Assembly: GCA_937907425.1 (NCBI GenBank)
Contig: CALCIE010000065.1
Location: forward strand, 1 to 64,000
Reading direction: 5' to 3'
Origin: ZC4RG42 sp003242425
Lineage (GTDB): Bacteria > Pseudomonadota > Gammaproteobacteria > Burkholderiales > SG8-39
Length of the DNA: 64,000 bases
Each line of letters opens with the position of its first letter. The first letter of the stretch is position 1. A model generated the notes under the pieces. That model did not search any database. It was given only the letters and a program-made list of their open reading frames with translations, and was not told the origin of the DNA. Below are positions 35,480 to 43,113 of the stretch, piece after piece. The translations under genes were made by a program, and so were the position numbers.

Positions 35480-35950
35480 ATGTCCCTGGCCGTAGGCGAT
35501 CCTGCCCCGCCCTTCTCCGCGCCGACCGCCGACGGTCGCGTACTGTCGCTTGACGATTTCCGCGGCCGCAGGCTGATCCTCTACTTCTATCCGATGGACG
35601 ATACGCCGGGCTGCACGGCGCAAGCCTGCTCGCTGCGCGACGGCCTCACACGTCTGCAGCAGGCCGGCTATGCCGTCGTCGGCGTCTCGGCGCAGGATGC
35701 CGCCTCGCACCGCCGCTTCGCGGACAAACACGGTCTGAACTTTCCGCTGCTGGTGGACCGCGACCGCCGCATCGCGCAGGCTTACGGGGCGCTGGGACGC
35801 GGCCCGCTCGCCTGGCTGCGCAGCCGCCTCGGCTTCTACCGGCGCATTACCTTTGTGATCGACGAAGCGGGTCGCATCGCCGACATCATCGAGCGGCCCG
35901 ACACCCGCCGGCACGCCGACCAGGTGCTGCGGCGCAAGCCCGCATCCTGA
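35480..35950 (+). CDS. bcp: Peroxiredoxin of the BCP/PrxQ family
   Basis: 156-residue thiol peroxidase reducing hydrogen and organic peroxides with thioredoxin. FYPMDDTPGCTAQACSLRD holds the peroxidatic Cys (TPGCT) and the resolving Cys five residues later, the atypical two-cysteine arrangement of PrxQ. The remaining fold (VVGVSAQDAASHRRFADKHGLNFPLLVD, ITFVIDEAGRI) is complete. Divergent from the phasin gene. Confidence 0.92.
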   Translation: MSLAVGDPAPPFSAPTADGRVLSLDDFRGRRLILYFYPMDDTPGCTAQACSLRDGLTRLQQAGYAVVGVSAQDAASHRRFADKHGLNFPLLVDRDRRIAQAYGALGRGPLAWLRSRLGFYRRITFVIDEAGRIADIIERPDTRRHADQVLRRKPAS

Positions 35951-36394
35951 GGGCGACAGCAAGATACGCACCCGTCATCCGTCGCTCGGCGCGGCGCGCG
36001 TTCGCACACGTCAACCTGCGTTCGGACCGGTGCGCGCTTGCCCCGATGCGTTCACGCGCGCATGTAAAACGGATCGGTCTGCACACGGCTAACCGATAGG
36101 CACATGCGCGTCGATGTCACGAGCGATGGCGGTCGCATTCCATCGAACGCCGCCACGCGACGATCTCCGGAACCGCGAAACGGCGTAGCACGAACACTTC
36201 GAAGCTCGACACAACGCGCCATCGACGTGGGTCGATCTGTGAAGAATCTCCGCTCGAGCGCTGTCGAAATATGAACAGGTGCTTGCCCGAGATTCTCGGC
36301 ACCCGAACGAAATTCTCTTTTTCATTAAGTTCTTAGCAGCACATACCGCACCGGACGCCTCATTCCGGCGTCATAGTTGCAGGACATTGTCATA
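35951..36394. other. 444-base intergenic stretch with lower G+C
   Basis: No convincing gene. From about 36080 the base composition is visibly more A+T-rich than the neighbourhood, with short frames on the minus strand (up to 78 codons from 36325) that lack ribosome binding sites and homology I can recognise. It may be the remains of a decayed gene or a long regulatory region. It ends at the promoter of the predicted RNA at 36430. Confidence 0.4.
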
Positions 36395-36423
36395 TTGAAT
36401 CGATGGCCGCTTTCGCTTATAGT
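36395..36423 (+). promoter_or_regulatory. Sigma-70 promoter of predicted small RNA 2
   Basis: TTGAAT (36395-36400), 17-base spacer, TATAGT (36418-36423): four and five matches to consensus, in an A+T-richer background. Predicted start of transcription near 36430. No protein start lies within range before the terminator at 36498-36524. Confidence 0.7.
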
Positions 36424-36429
36424 CCGCTT

Positions 36430-36524
36430 GACCTCCGACGCGCGCAATGCGGTCGCGAGGTTACCTCCGAGAGCGCTCACCCGCTCTTCCTCCCTGTAGC
36501 GGCCCACGCGGGCCGCTTTTTTTT
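36430..36524 (+). ncRNA. Predicted small RNA 2 with CCUCC motifs
   Basis: About 95 nt between a good promoter and a strong terminator (8-bp stem 36498-36505 with 36510-36517, four-base loop, eight T). Predicted folding: a bulged stem (ACCTCCGAC with GTCGCGAGGT), an unpaired TACCTCCG, a 6-bp hairpin (AGAGCG with CGCTCT), an unpaired TCCTCCCTGT and the terminator. Three CCUCC motifs complementary to Shine-Dalgarno sequences occur, two unpaired. An alternative view is a leader of the downstream hydrolase gene with an attenuator, but that gene has its own TACAAT hexamer after the terminator. Confidence 0.62.
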
Positions 36525-36575
36525 GCGCGCATTTCGCCGCGTACAATCCTCTCCACCACAACGAACGAGAATGCG

Positions 36576-37994
36576 ATGAAGCTGCATTTTCTCGGCGCAT
36601 CCGGAGAGGTCACGGGTTCGTCGTATCTGGTGGAAACGGCGCAGTGCCGTTTCCTGGTGGACTGCGGCATGTTCCAGGGCGGCCGCGAGGCAGACCGCAA
36701 GAATCTCGCCGCGCTCGGTTTCGACGTGCGCTCGCTCGACTTCGTCCTGCTGACCCACGCGCATCTGGATCATTCGGGACTGCTGCCGCGCCTCGTCGCC
36801 TTCGGCTATCGCGGCCCGATCTACACCACCACCGCGACCGCGACGCTGTTGCCGCCCATGCTCAAGGACAGCGCCTACATCCATGAAAAGGAAGCGCTGT
36901 GGGAAACGGCGCGGCGGCGCGCCAAGCGCGGGCGCGACGGCGTGCTCGCGCGCGAAGTCGCGCCTCTCTACACCGTGGCGCAGGCCGAAGCGAGCACGCA
37001 GCAGGTGCACGGCCTGCCCTACGGCAAGCGCTTTTCGCCGCACGACGGCGTGGAAGTGTGCTTCCGAGACGCCGGTCACATCCTCGGCTCGGCGATCATC
37101 GAAGTTTGGGTGAAGGAAAGCGGCGCGCAGCGCAAGCTGGTCTTTTCCGGCGACCTCGGCCAGCCGGGGCGGCCCGTTGTACGCGATCCGACGCCGATCG
37201 AAGACGCCGACGTGCTGCTCGTGGAATCCACTTACGGCAACCGCAACCACCGCAGTCTCGAAGCCACGATCGAGGAACTGGTGGAAGCGATCGAGCGCAC
37301 CTTCGACGGCCGCAGCGGCGGCAACGTCATCGTGCCCGCTTTCGCGCTCGGTCGCACCCAGGAACTGTTGATTGTGCTCGCCTCGCTTGCCGAAAGCGGA
37401 CGCCTGCCGAACCTGAAGGTCTTCGTCGATTCGCCTCTGGCGACGGCAGCCACCCAGGCCACGCTGCAGCACGCCGATCTGCTGGACGAACAGGCGCAAC
37501 GGCTGTTCGGCGCGGCGCTGCGCGGCGAGCTGCCCATCCAGATCCGTTTCACCGAATCAGTGGACGACTCCAAGGCGCTCAACACCATCCGCTCCGGCGC
37601 GATCATCATCGCCGCGAGCGGCATGTGCGAAGCCGGGCGCATCAAACACCATCTGCAGCACAACCTCGGGCGCTCGGAATGTTCGGTGCTCATCACCGGT
37701 TTCCAGGCGCACGGCACCCTGGGCCGCAGGATCGTAGACGGCGCGCGCTATGTGCGTATCTTCCAGGAGGACGTGCCGGTGCGGGCGAGGATCTACACCC
37801 TGGGCGGTCTGTCGGCGCACGCGGATCAGTCGGCGCTGCTGGCGTGGCTGGGTCACTTCAAGCGAGCGCCGGAACAATGCTTCGTGGTGCACGGCGAAGA
37901 GGAGATCGCCGTCGAGTTCGCCGGCGTGGTGCGTGAACGGCTCGGCTGGCCTCGCGTGATCGTGCCCACGCAGGGCACGATCGCCGCGCTATGA
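36576..37994 (+). CDS. Metallo-beta-lactamase/beta-CASP RNA-processing hydrolase
   Basis: 472-residue protein of the archaeal-CPSF73/RNase J-like beta-CASP group found in many bacteria. Zinc motif HAHLDHSG near residue 55, DAGHILGSAI (motif 3), FSGDLG, and beta-CASP segments (VDSPLA, IIIAASGMCEAGRIKHHLQHNL, LGGLSAHADQ, VVHGEEE). Likely cytoplasmic ribonuclease activity; physiological role uncertain. ATG 36576 starts the conserved MKLHFLGASGEVTGSSY; the same frame is open upstream through the terminator, which is taken as chance. A TACAAT -10-like hexamer is at 36542-36547. Confidence 0.88.
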   Translation: MKLHFLGASGEVTGSSYLVETAQCRFLVDCGMFQGGREADRKNLAALGFDVRSLDFVLLTHAHLDHSGLLPRLVAFGYRGPIYTTTATATLLPPMLKDSAYIHEKEALWETARRRAKRGRDGVLAREVAPLYTVAQAEASTQQVHGLPYGKRFSPHDGVEVCFRDAGHILGSAIIEVWVKESGAQRKLVFSGDLGQPGRPVVRDPTPIEDADVLLVESTYGNRNHRSLEATIEELVEAIERTFDGRSGGNVIVPAFALGRTQELLIVLASLAESGRLPNLKVFVDSPLATAATQATLQHADLLDEQAQRLFGAALRGELPIQIRFTESVDDSKALNTIRSGAIIIAASGMCEAGRIKHHLQHNLGRSECSVLITGFQAHGTLGRRIVDGARYVRIFQEDVPVRARIYTLGGLSAHADQSALLAWLGHFKRAPEQCFVVHGEEEIAVEFAGVVRERLGWPRVIVPTQGTIAAL

Positions 37995-37998
37995 GGTT

Positions 37999-38448
37999 TC
38001 AGGGCTGAGATTGCGGCTCGCGCGGCAGATCCGCTTCGGGGCCGCGGGTCCAGCGGAAAATCACTTCGCGAGTGCCAGTGGCCGGTACGTTGACCGTGCG
38101 CTTCTGGCTCTGCTGCCCGTCGCTGGCGGTGACGGTGTAACGTCCGGGCGCGAGCTTGGCAAAGAGCCACGGGCCGTCCATCGCCGCCTCCAGCACCTGC
38201 TTGCCCTGCCCGTCGGCGATGCTCACCCGCACATCGGCAAGATAGGCTCCGCCGCTCACCGCCGCCACCACCTTGAGGTTGTAGCCTTCCTGTTTGGCTT
38301 CCTGCAGCAGCGCTTCACGCTCGTCCAGGCCGACGCCGCCGCTCACATAGGGCACGGGATGGTCGACCTGCGTCTGTCCGAAGGCCGCGAGCGGTAACGC
38401 GGCCAATGCCAGCATCAGCACGAAACGCCTCGAAGACTGGGGACACAT
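37999..38448 (-). CDS. Secreted protein with a carboxypeptidase-regulatory-like (Ig-fold) domain
   Basis: 149 residues: signal peptide (cleavage near AAFGQ, about residue 25), a short segment YVSGGVGLDEREALLQEAKQEGYNLKVVAAVSGGAYLADVRVSI and a strand-rich domain with APGRYTVTASDGQQSQKRTVNVPATGTREVIFRW, the pattern of small CarboxypepD_reg-like folds. Probably periplasmic. The start MCPQSSRR at 38448 has GGAGGA nine bases upstream. It follows lon by 59 bases on the same strand and may be the last gene of that unit. Confidence 0.6.
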   Translation of the reverse strand: MCPQSSRRFVLMLALAALPLAAFGQTQVDHPVPYVSGGVGLDEREALLQEAKQEGYNLKVVAAVSGGAYLADVRVSIADGQGKQVLEAAMDGPWLFAKLAPGRYTVTASDGQQSQKRTVNVPATGTREVIFRWTRGPEADLPREPQSQP

Positions 38449-38507
38449 ACGAAGTTCCTCCATCGTCTGAACAAACCCGTCGGCGCGCGGTCGGGGCGCT
38501 GCGTCCG

Positions 38508-40922
38508 TTACGCCCCCGCCTGCTCGCCGAAAGCGGCCCGCACGGCGTCGTCGACGTTCTCCAGCCAGATGAACTCCAGGCGCGCCTTGGCGCTTTCCGG
38601 GATGTCGACGTAATCTTTGCGGTTGCGCGCCGGCAGCATCACTTTCTTGATGCCCGCACGCATCGCCGCCAGCACCTTTTCCTTGATGCCGCCCACCGGC
38701 AGCACCAGCCCGCGCAGGCTGATCTCGCCGGTCATCGCGATATCGGAAGGCACGGCGCGCTCGCTGAAGAGCGACATCAGCGCCATGAACATCGCCACGC
38801 CGGCGCTGGGACCGTCCTTGGGAATCGCGCCCGCGGGCACGTGCACGTGCACATCGGTCTTGTCGAAACCCGCGGGATCGATCCCGAGGCTCGCCGCGCG
38901 CGACTTCACCAGCGTGAGCGCGGCCTGCGCGCTCTCCTTCATGACGTCGCCGAGCTGGCCGGTGAGGATCAGCTTGCCGCTGCCCGGCATGCGTGTGGCC
39001 TCGATGAACAGGATGTCGCCGCCGACCGGCGTCCATGCCAATCCCGTCACCACGCCGGGCACGCCGCTGCGCAGCGCCACTTCGCTTTCGAAGCGCGCCG
39101 GCCCGAGAATCTCCGCGAGATCGCTCGCTTCCACGCGGATGGGCGGCGTCGCCCCTTCGGCGATGCGCACCGCGACGTTGCGCAGCACAGCGCCGATCTC
39201 GCGCTCGAGATTGCGTACACCCGCCTCGCGCGTGTAGTCGTTGATGATGGCGGCGAGCACTGCATCGCCGAGCTGCACCTGGTCGGCGTGCAGGCCGTTC
39301 GCCTCCAGTTGCCGCTTCACCAGATAGCGGCGCGCGATCTCCAGCTTCTCCTCGGCGGTGTAGCCGGGAAGCTGAATGATCTCCATGCGGTCGCGCAACG
39401 GCCCCGGGATGTTGTCGAGCACGTTGGCGGTGGTGATGAACACCACCCGCGACAGATCGAAGGGCACGCCCAGGTAGTTGTCGCGGAAGCTGTTGTTCTG
39501 CTCGGGATCGAGCACTTCCAGCAGCGCCGCGTTGGGATCGCCGTGGAAACCCTGGCCGACCTTGTCGATCTCGTCGAGCATCATCACGCAGTCGCGTTCG
39601 CCCGCCTTCTTGATCGCCTGGATGATGTTGCCCGGCAGCGCGCCGATGTAGGTGCGCCGGTGCCCGCGGATCTCCGCCTCGTCGTGCACACCGCCCAGCG
39701 CCACGCGTACGAACTTGCGATGCAGGGCGCGCGCGATGCTCTGGCCGAGCGAGGTCTTGCCCACGCCGGGCGGGCCGACGAAGCACAGGATGGGCGCATG
39801 GCCCTGCGGGTTGAGCTTGCGCACCGCGAGGAACTCGATGATGCGGCGTTTGACCTTCTCCAGGCCGTAGTGGTCCTCGTCGAGGATGCGGCGCGCCTCG
39901 GCGATGTCGATTTCCTTCGGCTCCGGTTCGCGCCAGGGCAGCTCGATCAGCCAGTCGAGATAGGTGCGCGCCATCGAGTACTCGGACGAGGACTCGGACA
40001 TGCGTTCGAGCCGTTTCAGCTCCTTCTTCGCCTGCTGCTCGACCTCTTCCGGCATGCCGGCCTTGGCGATCGCCTCGGCCAGGTCCTCGAGCTCCGCGCC
40101 GGCGTCGTTGTCCTCGCCGAGCTGGCGCTGGATCTGCCGCATCTGTTCACGCAGCAGGAACTCGCGCTGACGCTCGTCCATGCTCGCCTTGGTGCGCTCC
40201 TCGATTTCACGCGACAGGCGCAACACCTCGATGCGGCGGCTGAGCAGCTCCAGCACGCGATCCACGCGCGCCGGCACGTCGACGATTTCGAGGACGGCCT
40301 GCTTCTCCGCCACCTCGATGTCGAGGAAACCGGCGACGAGATCGGCCAGTCCGCCCGCGGAACCGAACTGCTGCACGGCCTGCACCAGTTCCTGCGGCGT
40401 TTGCGGCAGCAACTGCAGCGCAGCGATGGAGCGCTCGCGCAATTGCAGCAGGCGCGCCTCGATTTCAGGCGACTTGTCCTCTTCCGCCGTCAGGCGTTCG
40501 ACACGCGCGGCGAGATAGGGATGGCCGGGCAGGAACTCGACAATGCGGAAGCGCGCCTCGCCCTGGCAGACCATGTGGTGGGTGCCGTCTGCGGTCGTGA
40601 CGTAGCGCAGGATCTGCGCGATGGTGCCGACTTGGTACAGATCCTCGGGCGTGGGCAGATCGACCTTGGGGTCCTTCTGCAACAGCAGGCCGATGGGCCG
40701 CTCCGCCTTCACCGCCGCCTGCGCGGCGGCGATCGACATTTCGCGGCCGATGGTCACCGGCAGGATCATGCCAGGAAACAGCACCATGCCGCGCACCGGC
40801 ACGATGACGATGGCGTCCTCCGGCAGGGTCCATGCGCCCGCCTCGGGCGCGGCCGGCTCTTGCGCGGTCTGCTCCGCGCGCGTTTCGTTCTCCTGCGGAC
40901 GCTGCTGATCCAAGTTGTTCAT
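38508..40922 (-). CDS. lon: ATP-dependent protease Lon
   Basis: 804-residue LonA protease that degrades misfolded and regulatory proteins in the cytoplasm. N-terminal substrate-binding domain (about 38-230), coiled region, AAA+ domain with Walker A GPPGVGKT (383-390) and Walker B CVMMLDEIDKV, and C-terminal peptidase domain with the catalytic Ser in KDGPSAGVAM (about 706) and Lys in GGIKEK (about 747). All key residues are present. It starts 17 bases after hsp20, so both should be read from the sigma-32-like promoter at 41378-41405. Confidence 0.97.
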   Translation of the reverse strand: MNNLDQQRPQENETRAEQTAQEPAAPEAGAWTLPEDAIVIVPVRGMVLFPGMILPVTIGREMSIAAAQAAVKAERPIGLLLQKDPKVDLPTPEDLYQVGTIAQILRYVTTADGTHHMVCQGEARFRIVEFLPGHPYLAARVERLTAEEDKSPEIEARLLQLRERSIAALQLLPQTPQELVQAVQQFGSAGGLADLVAGFLDIEVAEKQAVLEIVDVPARVDRVLELLSRRIEVLRLSREIEERTKASMDERQREFLLREQMRQIQRQLGEDNDAGAELEDLAEAIAKAGMPEEVEQQAKKELKRLERMSESSSEYSMARTYLDWLIELPWREPEPKEIDIAEARRILDEDHYGLEKVKRRIIEFLAVRKLNPQGHAPILCFVGPPGVGKTSLGQSIARALHRKFVRVALGGVHDEAEIRGHRRTYIGALPGNIIQAIKKAGERDCVMMLDEIDKVGQGFHGDPNAALLEVLDPEQNNSFRDNYLGVPFDLSRVVFITTANVLDNIPGPLRDRMEIIQLPGYTAEEKLEIARRYLVKRQLEANGLHADQVQLGDAVLAAIINDYTREAGVRNLEREIGAVLRNVAVRIAEGATPPIRVEASDLAEILGPARFESEVALRSGVPGVVTGLAWTPVGGDILFIEATRMPGSGKLILTGQLGDVMKESAQAALTLVKSRAASLGIDPAGFDKTDVHVHVPAGAIPKDGPSAGVAMFMALMSLFSERAVPSDIAMTGEISLRGLVLPVGGIKEKVLAAMRAGIKKVMLPARNRKDYVDIPESAKARLEFIWLENVDDAVRAAFGEQAGA

Positions 40923-40939
40923 GCCTGTCCCCCGTCCGG

Positions 40940-41338
40940 TCAGCCGATCCGCTGCAGCCCGATGACCAGACAGCCGCTGTCCAGCTCATACTGCAGCAGC
41001 TCGTAATGTCCAGCCGGCAGGGCTACCCGCCGCTCGAACGGACCGTAAGGAATCTCCAAGCGGCGGATGGCCGCCTGCCGCGCCTGCGGCGGCAACGGCC
41101 GTTCGCCGCGCACCACCAGCACGTTCCCTTCGAGTTGCACCTGTACGCGATCGCGATCCACGCCGGGCAAGGCGTAGTAGAGCCAGATGGCGCCCTGCGA
41201 CTCGAACACGTCGACGGGCGGCTCCCAGCGCGGCACCTCGCTCTGCCGGCCGAGACGGAAGAACTGCCGGTGCAGCCGTTCGGCCTGGTCCAACAGATCC
41301 AGTGCCTCGGCCCAGATGCCACGTTGTCGCGATTGCAT
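40940..41338 (-). CDS. Small heat-shock protein, Hsp20/alpha-crystallin family
   Basis: 132 residues. The alpha-crystallin domain is seen from about residue 38 (WEPPVDVFESQGAIWLYYALPGVDRDRVQVQLEGNVLVVRGER) to the PYGPFERRVALPAG segment. The N-terminal arm is short and the C-terminal IxI motif is weak (VIGLQRIG). Predicted ATP-independent holdase. Ribosome binding site GGAGG eight bases before the ATG; a sigma-32-like promoter lies about 40-67 bases upstream. First gene of an hsp20-lon pair. Confidence 0.88.
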   Translation of the reverse strand: MQSRQRGIWAEALDLLDQAERLHRQFFRLGRQSEVPRWEPPVDVFESQGAIWLYYALPGVDRDRVQVQLEGNVLVVRGERPLPPQARQAAIRRLEIPYGPFERRVALPAGHYELLQYELDSGCLVIGLQRIG

Positions 41339-41377
41339 GGAGAACTCCTCCGGCAGCACGCGCCGGTTTGCAGGCAA

Positions 41378-41405
41378 AGATGTGGTCGTACGGGATTTAA
41401 TCAAG
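41378..41405 (-). promoter_or_regulatory. Sigma-32-like heat-shock promoter of hsp20-lon
   Basis: On the minus strand: CTTGATT (41405-41399), 14-base spacer, CACATCT (41384-41378). This matches the known heat-shock consensus CTTGAA-N13-15-CCCATnT closely and lies directly upstream of an hsp20-lon pair. It would give a leader of about 32 bases. Confidence 0.7.
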
Positions 41406-41429
41406 TCGCACGCCGGAAAAACGCTCTCT

Positions 41430-41735
41430 TCAGAGTTTCTCGACCGGCAGGGCGCGCACGTGCAATTTGGCGCCGAAGCGCGGCTCCAGATGGCGCCGGA
41501 AGTCGTGCCACCAGCAGCGGTCGAGCCGCTCGCAGAAGATTTCGAACACCACCAGCTCTTCACCGCGGGGCTCGGCCTCGCTGGATCCCAGGCGCTCCGC
41601 CGGCATGCGCACATGGGCCGTGACGCTTTGAAAGTGCTGCTTCAGGTGATGCCGGATGTCGTCGAACGCCGCCGTGGGGACCGTCTCCCCATTCCGGTCG
41701 TGGACGGGGACGAGGATCTGCACCAGATGTTCCAT
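41430..41735 (-). CDS. Conserved-looking 101-residue protein
   Basis: Soluble 101-residue protein starting MEHLVQILVPVHDRNGETVPTAAFDDIRHHLKQHFQ and containing GEELVVFEIFCERLDRCWWHDFRRHLEPRF; no family recognised. The layout (strand, helix, strand, helix) suggests a small ferredoxin-like alpha/beta fold of the kind seen in proteins with paired Trp/His motifs, but this is inference. An FNR-like site and -10 element upstream suggest oxygen-responsive expression. Stop is 91 bases before hsp20. Confidence 0.65.
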   Translation of the reverse strand: MEHLVQILVPVHDRNGETVPTAAFDDIRHHLKQHFQSVTAHVRMPAERLGSSEAEPRGEELVVFEIFCERLDRCWWHDFRRHLEPRFGAKLHVRALPVEKL

Positions 41736-41781
41736 CGTTCGCCTCCGTGTGAAGGGCCAATGCAAGGAGCGTACTCCCTAC

Positions 41782-41822
41782 AGCATACGTCCGGATGCGG
41801 CCCTTCGCTTGAGGCGCGTCAA
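41782..41822 (-). promoter_or_regulatory. Candidate class II FNR/ANR-type promoter
   Basis: A TTGAGGCGCGTCAA dyad (41809-41822), 8 of 10 matches to TTGAT-N4-ATCAA, and on the minus strand a TATGCT -10 element (41787-41782). The dyad centre lies about 41 bases upstream of the start of transcription expected from the -10 element, exactly where FNR-family activators bind at class II promoters. It reads toward the 101-residue gene. Confidence 0.5.
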
Positions 41823-42095
41823 AAGAAGGCCCGGCCGGGCTATCGCGATACCGGTTCGCGCCGCCCTTCTCCCGTTCGCCTGCCCGGCGTCATGCACGTC
41901 GCGTAGCGGATGAGGGAAGCGCGAGCCTTCCGCGGCGAAGCGGTTTGTATTCGCGCCGCGCGTTTCATTGCCGGATCGGTTTCTCTCGAACAATGCCCGA
42001 TAAAGCTGCGCCGAGTGTGAAACGGCAGCGCGCCGACTGGTGCCGCGAGATCAAGGCCTGTCGCGGCCCCATGGAAAACGACGGCGTGGCCCGGA
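41823..42095. other. Intergenic region without recognised gene
   Basis: 273 bases between the FNR-like promoter and the 3' end of the amidotransferase gene. No tRNA, terminator with T-run or credible reading frame was seen. Confidence 0.5.
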
Positions 42096-42950
42096 TCAGA
42101 CGGCGGCGGCAGCGAGCGCTTCGGCATGCGCGAGCGCTTCGGCAGTCGGCAGACCGGCGCGTTCGCGAGCGCAATTGAGGAACTCGTTGAGGATGGGCGT
42201 ACCGTCGAGCTGGTTCGGATCGCGCGGGTCGTGCAGTTCGGGATGCCACTGCACGCCGAACACGTAACTGTCGCCCGTCCAGCGCAACGCCTCCACGATG
42301 CCGTCGGGTTTGGCGCGCGCCTCGACCACGAGGTTCTCGCCCAATGCCTTCACCGCCTGATGATGGATGGTGTTGACGCGCGCCGTCGCGCGGTCCGGAT
42401 AGAGCGCCGCCAGCCGGCTCCCCGGCACGAACTCGATTTCGTGAAAGTTCTGGTCGTAGATCTCGGCGTCGTGATGGCCGATGGTGTTGGGGAGCTGCGT
42501 GGCGATGTCCTGGTAGAGCGTGCCGCCGAACGCCACGTTGATGAGCTGCAGGCCGCGGCAGATCCCCAGCACCGGCTTCTTCTGGTCGATGAAGGCGCGC
42601 AGCAGCTCCAGCTCGTAGAGATCGCGCACCCGGTCGCCCTGCCACGCCTCGCACAGCGGCACTTCGCCGTAGGTCACCGGACTCACGTCCGCGCCGCCCT
42701 GCAGGATGAGGCCGTCGAGCTCGTTGACGTAATCGGTCACGCTGAGATTGCCGCGCCGGATCAGTCCGCCGGACTCGATGGAGGGAATCATGAAGATCAG
42801 CGCGTCGCGCGACATCACCCAGTGCGCGATCGACTCCACGAGGTACTGGATGCCGCGCCGCCCCACGCCCAGTTCGGGCGGAACGTTGTGCAGAAAGCGG
42901 GGCGAAAGGCCGATCCGCAGGAGCCGGGTTGCGCGCATGACAGTTGGCAT
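42096..42950 (-). CDS. Class I glutamine amidotransferase / gamma-glutamyl hydrolase (PuuD-like)
   Basis: 284-residue peptidase C26 family enzyme. Nucleophile Cys in LGICRGLQLINVAFGGTLYQDI, catalytic His-Pro-Glu in FGVQWHPELH, and the ILQGGADVSPVTYGE loop typical of gamma-glutamyl-gamma-aminobutyrate hydrolases. It may act on gamma-glutamyl compounds such as those of polyamine breakdown, though no other puu genes are present. ATG 42950 is chosen; the ATG at 42938 is an alternative. Divergent from mrfA with a perfect dyad between them. Confidence 0.85.
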   Translation of the reverse strand: MPTVMRATRLLRIGLSPRFLHNVPPELGVGRRGIQYLVESIAHWVMSRDALIFMIPSIESGGLIRRGNLSVTDYVNELDGLILQGGADVSPVTYGEVPLCEAWQGDRVRDLYELELLRAFIDQKKPVLGICRGLQLINVAFGGTLYQDIATQLPNTIGHHDAEIYDQNFHEIEFVPGSRLAALYPDRATARVNTIHHQAVKALGENLVVEARAKPDGIVEALRWTGDSYVFGVQWHPELHDPRDPNQLDGTPILNEFLNCARERAGLPTAEALAHAEALAAAAV

Positions 42951-43005
42951 TCTTTCACCGTTGCCGCTTTTTTTCGAGTCCTCCCGGCAAACGGTGTTGC
43001 GCGGA

Positions 43006-43022
43006 CGTGACAAAGTGTCACG
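43006..43022. promoter_or_regulatory. Perfect dyad between puuD-like gene and mrfA
   Basis: CGTGACA AAG TGTCACG: 7-base arms, 3-base spacer, in the 163-base divergent region. A likely operator for one or both genes. Regulator unknown. Confidence 0.5.
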
Positions 43023-43113
43023 CGCAGCGGCGATGCCGCCGGCCGCAGGCTCACTTGACGAGCCTGTACCGCTGCGATGCTCGTCTTGTCTGAACGTCGG
43101 ATGGGATCGCTGC

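Noticed and set aside
36089..36325. 78-codon minus-strand frame in the low-G+C gap
   Set aside because: No ribosome binding site, no recognised similarity, and the composition does not look like coding sequence.
36447..36575. N-terminal extension of the beta-CASP hydrolase
   Set aside because: In frame, but it would cross a strong terminator and lacks family similarity; the conserved start is at 36576.
38406..41006. Open frame of 866 codons on the plus strand
   Set aside because: Antisense to lon, which has all catalytic motifs. The frame has no domain and strong codon-shadow composition.
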